Positions 25,414-28,149 of a DNA stretch of 28,149 nucleotides are shown here, one piece after another. Under the pieces are notes generated by a model. The model made no database searches. It saw nothing but the letters and a program-made list of their open reading frames with translations, and was not told where the DNA came from. The DNA lies in NCBI GenBank assembly GCA_023391185.1, contig JAEWBI010000008.1, positions 1 to 28,149 of the forward strand, written 5' to 3'. The position numbers and the translations under genes were made by a program. The DNA comes from Bacillota bacterium. Its GTDB lineage: Bacteria > Bacillota_I > Bacilli_A > RF39 > UBA660. Every line of letters begins with the position of its first letter. The stretch's first letter is position 1.

Positions 25414-25448
25414 GAATATTGATATGTTTATTTTTCTAATATTCCAAA

Positions 25449-26564
25449 CTACTGAAGAGCTGATTTTGGAATAGTTATTACTGGACGAATACCGTTGTTT
25501 GCACTGCCACCGGCCATATTGCAGTATAAGCTTCCTTCTCTAGAACCTATCCAAACAAAACTACTATTAGCAGATGTTGCCGTTGATGTCCAGTATCCAA
25601 GGACGCTAGGATCATTAATACTACATCCATAATCTATACAGTCACTAGTATAATCAAACAACCATTTATAATTACTCGATCCAATAGTTGTGGCAGTTTG
25701 AGTTTGATTCTTACTATCAAGGTAAAACCATGAAGAAAATTGTGATGTTTTTTCATCAAAGCTATTATTACCTGTAATTGTAGCTATTTCTAAAGCTGTT
25801 ATTAGTCGTGCTTTATATGCACTATAATTAATTGTGTATACAGCTGTTCCATTACTAACACTGTAATCATCTGTTCTATTTGGTACACCAGTCCATGAAC
25901 TTGTATCCGACTGAAGTTGAGTAAGCGCATTAGTTGGACCATTTACATTACTTCCAGTATTATTCCATGATACTGTAGCAGTTGTATTATGGTCTAATAT
26001 TAAATTAATTGTTGAAGATGCACTTCCACTATCATTAAATGCATACCATTTCATACATCCTGTTTTTGTTCCAGTAGTACTTACTGCCTCTCCAGCTGTA
26101 CATGTACTTCCAGTCACAGGATTAAAATATATAGTTGTTCCATTACTGTATACTGTATGAGTTGTAGGTGGCTCTTCAACATCATTTCCATCTACTACTG
26201 TAATATTATCATCATTTGATGGTTTGTTAGCTGTATATGCTCCATTTGTTACACTAAGAGTTACTTTACAACTTGCATTAACTGTAGCAAACCCCTCTGT
26301 TGGTAAATTACCTTTAATATTTAAACTCGGTGATACCTGACCACCTATAAAAGTATATAATGCAGTAATTGGTTGTCCTTTTAATACTTCTAACTCACAG
26401 GCATCTTCTATAGCGTCAGCAATATTGTCTACTGTTGTTTCAAAAGCCCCTTTTCTGCTTTCTTTAATTATTTTATTTACTGTTGGTATTGCGATTAATG
26501 CAATTATACCTAGTATAAGAATCACAGCTAATAGTTCAATTAATGTAAATCCATTTCTTTTCAT
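25449..26564 (-). CDS. Prepilin-like protein with DUF6273-like C-terminal domain
   Basis: This 371-residue protein has a class III signal (MKRNG, then FTLIELLAVILILG) and a pilin-like stalk with LNIKGNLPTEG (81-91). From about 130 it continues into a Ser/Thr-rich beta domain. The C-terminus has WLFDYTSDCIDYGCS, GYWTSTA and a final NNGIRPVITIPKSALQ, like the DUF6273 or FISUMP-type domains of Firmicutes surface proteins. The start has GGAG about 8 bases upstream. It is the smallest of the three prepilin-like proteins here. Whether it joins a fibre or is anchored singly is unknown. Confidence 0.85.
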   Translation of the reverse strand: MKRNGFTLIELLAVILILGIIALIAIPTVNKIIKESRKGAFETTVDNIADAIEDACELEVLKGQPITALYTFIGGQVSPSLNIKGNLPTEGFATVNASCKVTLSVTNGAYTANKPSNDDNITVVDGNDVEEPPTTHTVYSNGTTIYFNPVTGSTCTAGEAVSTTGTKTGCMKWYAFNDSGSASSTINLILDHNTTATVSWNNTGSNVNGPTNALTQLQSDTSSWTGVPNRTDDYSVSNGTAVYTINYSAYKARLITALEIATITGNNSFDEKTSQFSSWFYLDSKNQTQTATTIGSSNYKWLFDYTSDCIDYGCSINDPSVLGYWTSTATSANSSFVWIGSREGSLYCNMAGGSANNGIRPVITIPKSALQ

Positions 26565-26626
26565 TGTATTACTCCTTACTAAATAAATTGGATAAATAAT
26601 ATATCTATTATTCTATCTATTCTTAT

Positions 26627-26655
26627 ATGGTAGTACAATCTGACATTTTTTGCAA
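26627..26655 (-). promoter_or_regulatory. Possible promoter of the DUF6273-like prepilin gene
   Basis: TTGCAA (26650-26655) and TACCAT (26627-26632) are spaced by 17 bases. The -10 box is weak. Confidence 0.4.
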
Positions 26656-26665
26656 CCCCTATGCA

Positions 26666-26695
26666 TAAAAAAAACTAACCGCTATACAGTTAGTT
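26666..26695 (-). terminator. Terminator of the tRNA-Ile-Glu unit
   Basis: AACTAAC/GTTAGTT pair around a 9-base loop, followed by eight T on the minus strand. Confidence 0.85.
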
Positions 26696-26707
26696 GAATA
26701 ATCAATA

Positions 26708-26784
26708 TGGTGACCCGTACGAGGTTCGAACTCGTGAATGCATGCGTGAAAGGCATGTGTGTTAAGCCACTTCACCAACGGGCC
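26708..26784 (-). tRNA. tRNA-Glu(TTC)
   Basis: A 77-base tRNA with encoded CCA. The acceptor GGCCCGT/ACGGGTC has one G-U pair; the anticodon stem CATGC/GCATG with loop CTTTCAC gives anticodon TTC. Confidence 0.95.
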
Positions 26785-26801
26785 ATGTATAAAAAATTAA
26801 A

Positions 26802-26878
<77 letters not shown>

Positions 26879-26902
26879 ATCTAATTTTTCAAGGACTATT
26901 TC

Positions 26903-26931
26903 ATTATATATTATTTTATATACTTTGACAA
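26903..26931 (-). promoter_or_regulatory. Promoter of tRNA-Ile-Glu
   Basis: TTGTCA (26926-26931) and TATAAT (26903-26908) are spaced by 17 bases. The next 130 bases, up to 27060, show nothing I can support. Confidence 0.85.
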
Positions 26932-27060
26932 GTACTTTTCAAAAATTTTGTACATTTTTGGAAACATATAATAAAACCTATAATTTGCACATCGCTTTTG
27001 TATTATACTATATATTTTTATGTAAGACAATAATAAAATATTAATTTTTATAAATTTATA

Positions 27061-27086
27061 AAAAAAACGAACTTTATGTTCGTTTT
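27061..27086 (-). terminator. Terminator of the ABC-2 permease gene
   Basis: AAAACGAAC/GTTCGTTTT pair around a 5-base loop and are followed by a T-tract, directly behind the stop codon at 27087. Confidence 0.85.
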
Positions 27087-28149
27087 CTAATTCTCTTTAA
27101 TTTTTCTCTTAGCTACGATATTAGTTAAAATAAAGAATCCTAATGCAAATATTAAAATTATTCCCATATTTCTAACAATAGGCATTAATGTATCATAGTT
27201 ATAATTAGATAATAATGAAATATCATTATTATTAGTTATAAACCAGTAAGACGGTAATACTCTAGCAAAACTAAGAACTGCACTACCTAAGAACTCTTGT
27301 GGAACAAAAGCACCACATATAAAGCTTGTACCTAATGCAATTATATTTACAATACCGCTTTGTGCTTCTTTACTTCTAACTAAATTTCCTATTAAAAATC
27401 CTAATGATAAAGCCATAATACTAAATACAAATGAATTTATAATAAATAGTAGACCCGGAGTAGTAAACATAGTATCTTTATATAAAATAAAACTTATTAA
27501 CACATAAGATAACCATACTGCAAATGTTAAACAAATATTTCCTAAGAACAACTGTCTATTTATTTTTTTATAAGAAGTTGGACTTATCTCATTTCTTCTT
27601 TTTATATTTATACTAGTAAATGTATTTGTAATCATTCCAATTATTAAAATGCATGTAGCAAGAATTGTATAATTTGTATAATTATAAAAATAACAAACTT
27701 TATCAATATCTTTCTTACTAGTATCAAGTAAGGAAACATTTACATTACTCTCTAAGTCTTTTACAACTAACTTAGATATTTGATCATCTGTCATACCATT
27801 ATTTAAGTATGTTTTATAAATACTAAAATATTTATTAAATAACATCTCTGAATACATTGTAGATGTAGAGTTTGGTACGCTTATAGATTTAATTTTAACA
27901 TCTTTACCAGCCGCAAAATCATCACCATAGTTTTTTGGTATTTCTATTATATAATCTACTTTTCTATAGAATAAAGCATCTTTGATACTTTCTTCATCAG
28001 TATCTATCTTAACTATATTGGAACTATCTTTTACATAACTTATAAATGAATCAGTTATTTTTGAATTATCATTATTAATTATAAATACACTTGGTTTACT
28101 AACTTTAAAACTAGTATTACTTGTTCCAACAGATCCAACCATAAGTGCA
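27087..28149 (-). CDS. ABC-2 type transporter permease, N-terminus missing
   Basis: At least 354 residues are visible; the frame stays open to the right edge, so the first membrane helix is probably outside. The visible part begins with a large extracytoplasmic domain (about 1-155), followed by five hydrophobic helices (near YTILATCILIIGMI, ICLTFAVWLSYVLI, GLLFIINSFVFSIM, GIVNIIALGTSFIC and GIILIFALGFFILT). This is the layout of ABC2_membrane_3 permeases, which export peptides, antibiotics or sodium with a separate ATPase. No ATPase is in the window. The in-frame ATG at 28142 is probably internal. Confidence 0.8.
   Translation of the reverse strand, partial: ALMVGSVGTSNTSFKVSKPSVFIINNDNSKITDSFISYVKDSSNIVKIDTDEESIKDALFYRKVDYIIEIPKNYGDDFAAGKDVKIKSISVPNSTSTMYSEMLFNKYFSIYKTYLNNGMTDDQISKLVVKDLESNVNVSLLDTSKKDIDKVCYFYNYTNYTILATCILIIGMITNTFTSINIKRRNEISPTSYKKINRQLFLGNICLTFAVWLSYVLISFILYKDTMFTTPGLLFIINSFVFSIMALSLGFLIGNLVRSKEAQSGIVNIIALGTSFICGAFVPQEFLGSAVLSFARVLPSYWFITNNNDISLLSNYNYDTLMPIVRNMGIILIFALGFFILTNIVAKRKIKEN

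Overview
This is an AT-rich window from a low-GC Gram-positive bacterium. Evidence: a DnaB/DnaD-type DnaB next to DnaI, a T-box leader, AGGAGG-type ribosome binding sites, and many extended -10 promoters (TGnTATAAT). The gene set and style fit an uncultured gut lineage of Bacilli near the former Mollicutes (RF39/RFN20-like). The placement is inference; no marker gene was aligned.

Layout. 1-410: the 5' end of an unrecognised minus-strand gene under a T-box riboswitch, whose promoter lies in the tail of the next gene. 426-5079: a minus-strand replication block: a PH-domain-like protein, DnaB, the helicase loader DnaI, and a divergent RNase II/R-like protein. 5137-7452: a giant prepilin-like surface protein with GLUG repeats. 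7547-11109: housekeeping genes: signal peptidase I, YebC, two unknowns and RNase III. 11204-12294 (plus strand): YidD and a TroA/ZnuA-like lipoprotein without the usual histidine ligands. 12342-14047: a RluA-family pseudouridine synthase and a small HELYGH protein. 14112-17315: a lipoprotein downstream of a second giant prepilin-like protein, with BspA-type leucine-rich repeats.

17657-23598 holds the most unusual content: one tightly packed minus-strand operon of seven genes. In transcription order these are a B12-type radical SAM enzyme, a CoaE-like P-loop kinase, a MoaA/PqqE-like radical SAM enzyme, a BtaA/DUF3419-like SAM enzyme, a Ser/Arg-rich 168-residue protein with the clearest ribosome binding site of the operon, a cyanophycin-synthetase/GshF-like ATP-grasp ligase, and a class I methyltransferase. 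The chemistry implied (radical modification, phosphorylation, aminocarboxypropyl transfer, ATP-dependent ligation, methylation) looks like a biosynthetic cluster, possibly acting on the Ser/Arg-rich protein. I do not recognise this combination as a described system. It is flanked by a tRNA-Ser gene at the upstream end.

23720-28149: tRNA-Ser(GCT), a DUF5662-like protein divergent from an unknown membrane-associated protein, a third prepilin-like protein, tRNA-Glu(TTC) and tRNA-Ile(GAT) as one unit, and the C-terminal part of an ABC-2 type permease cut by the window edge.

The three prepilin-like proteins share a nearly identical type IV N-terminus and a pilin-like stalk but carry unrelated passenger regions, which suggests a modular surface-display strategy. 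No insertion sequence, CRISPR array or phage gene was seen.
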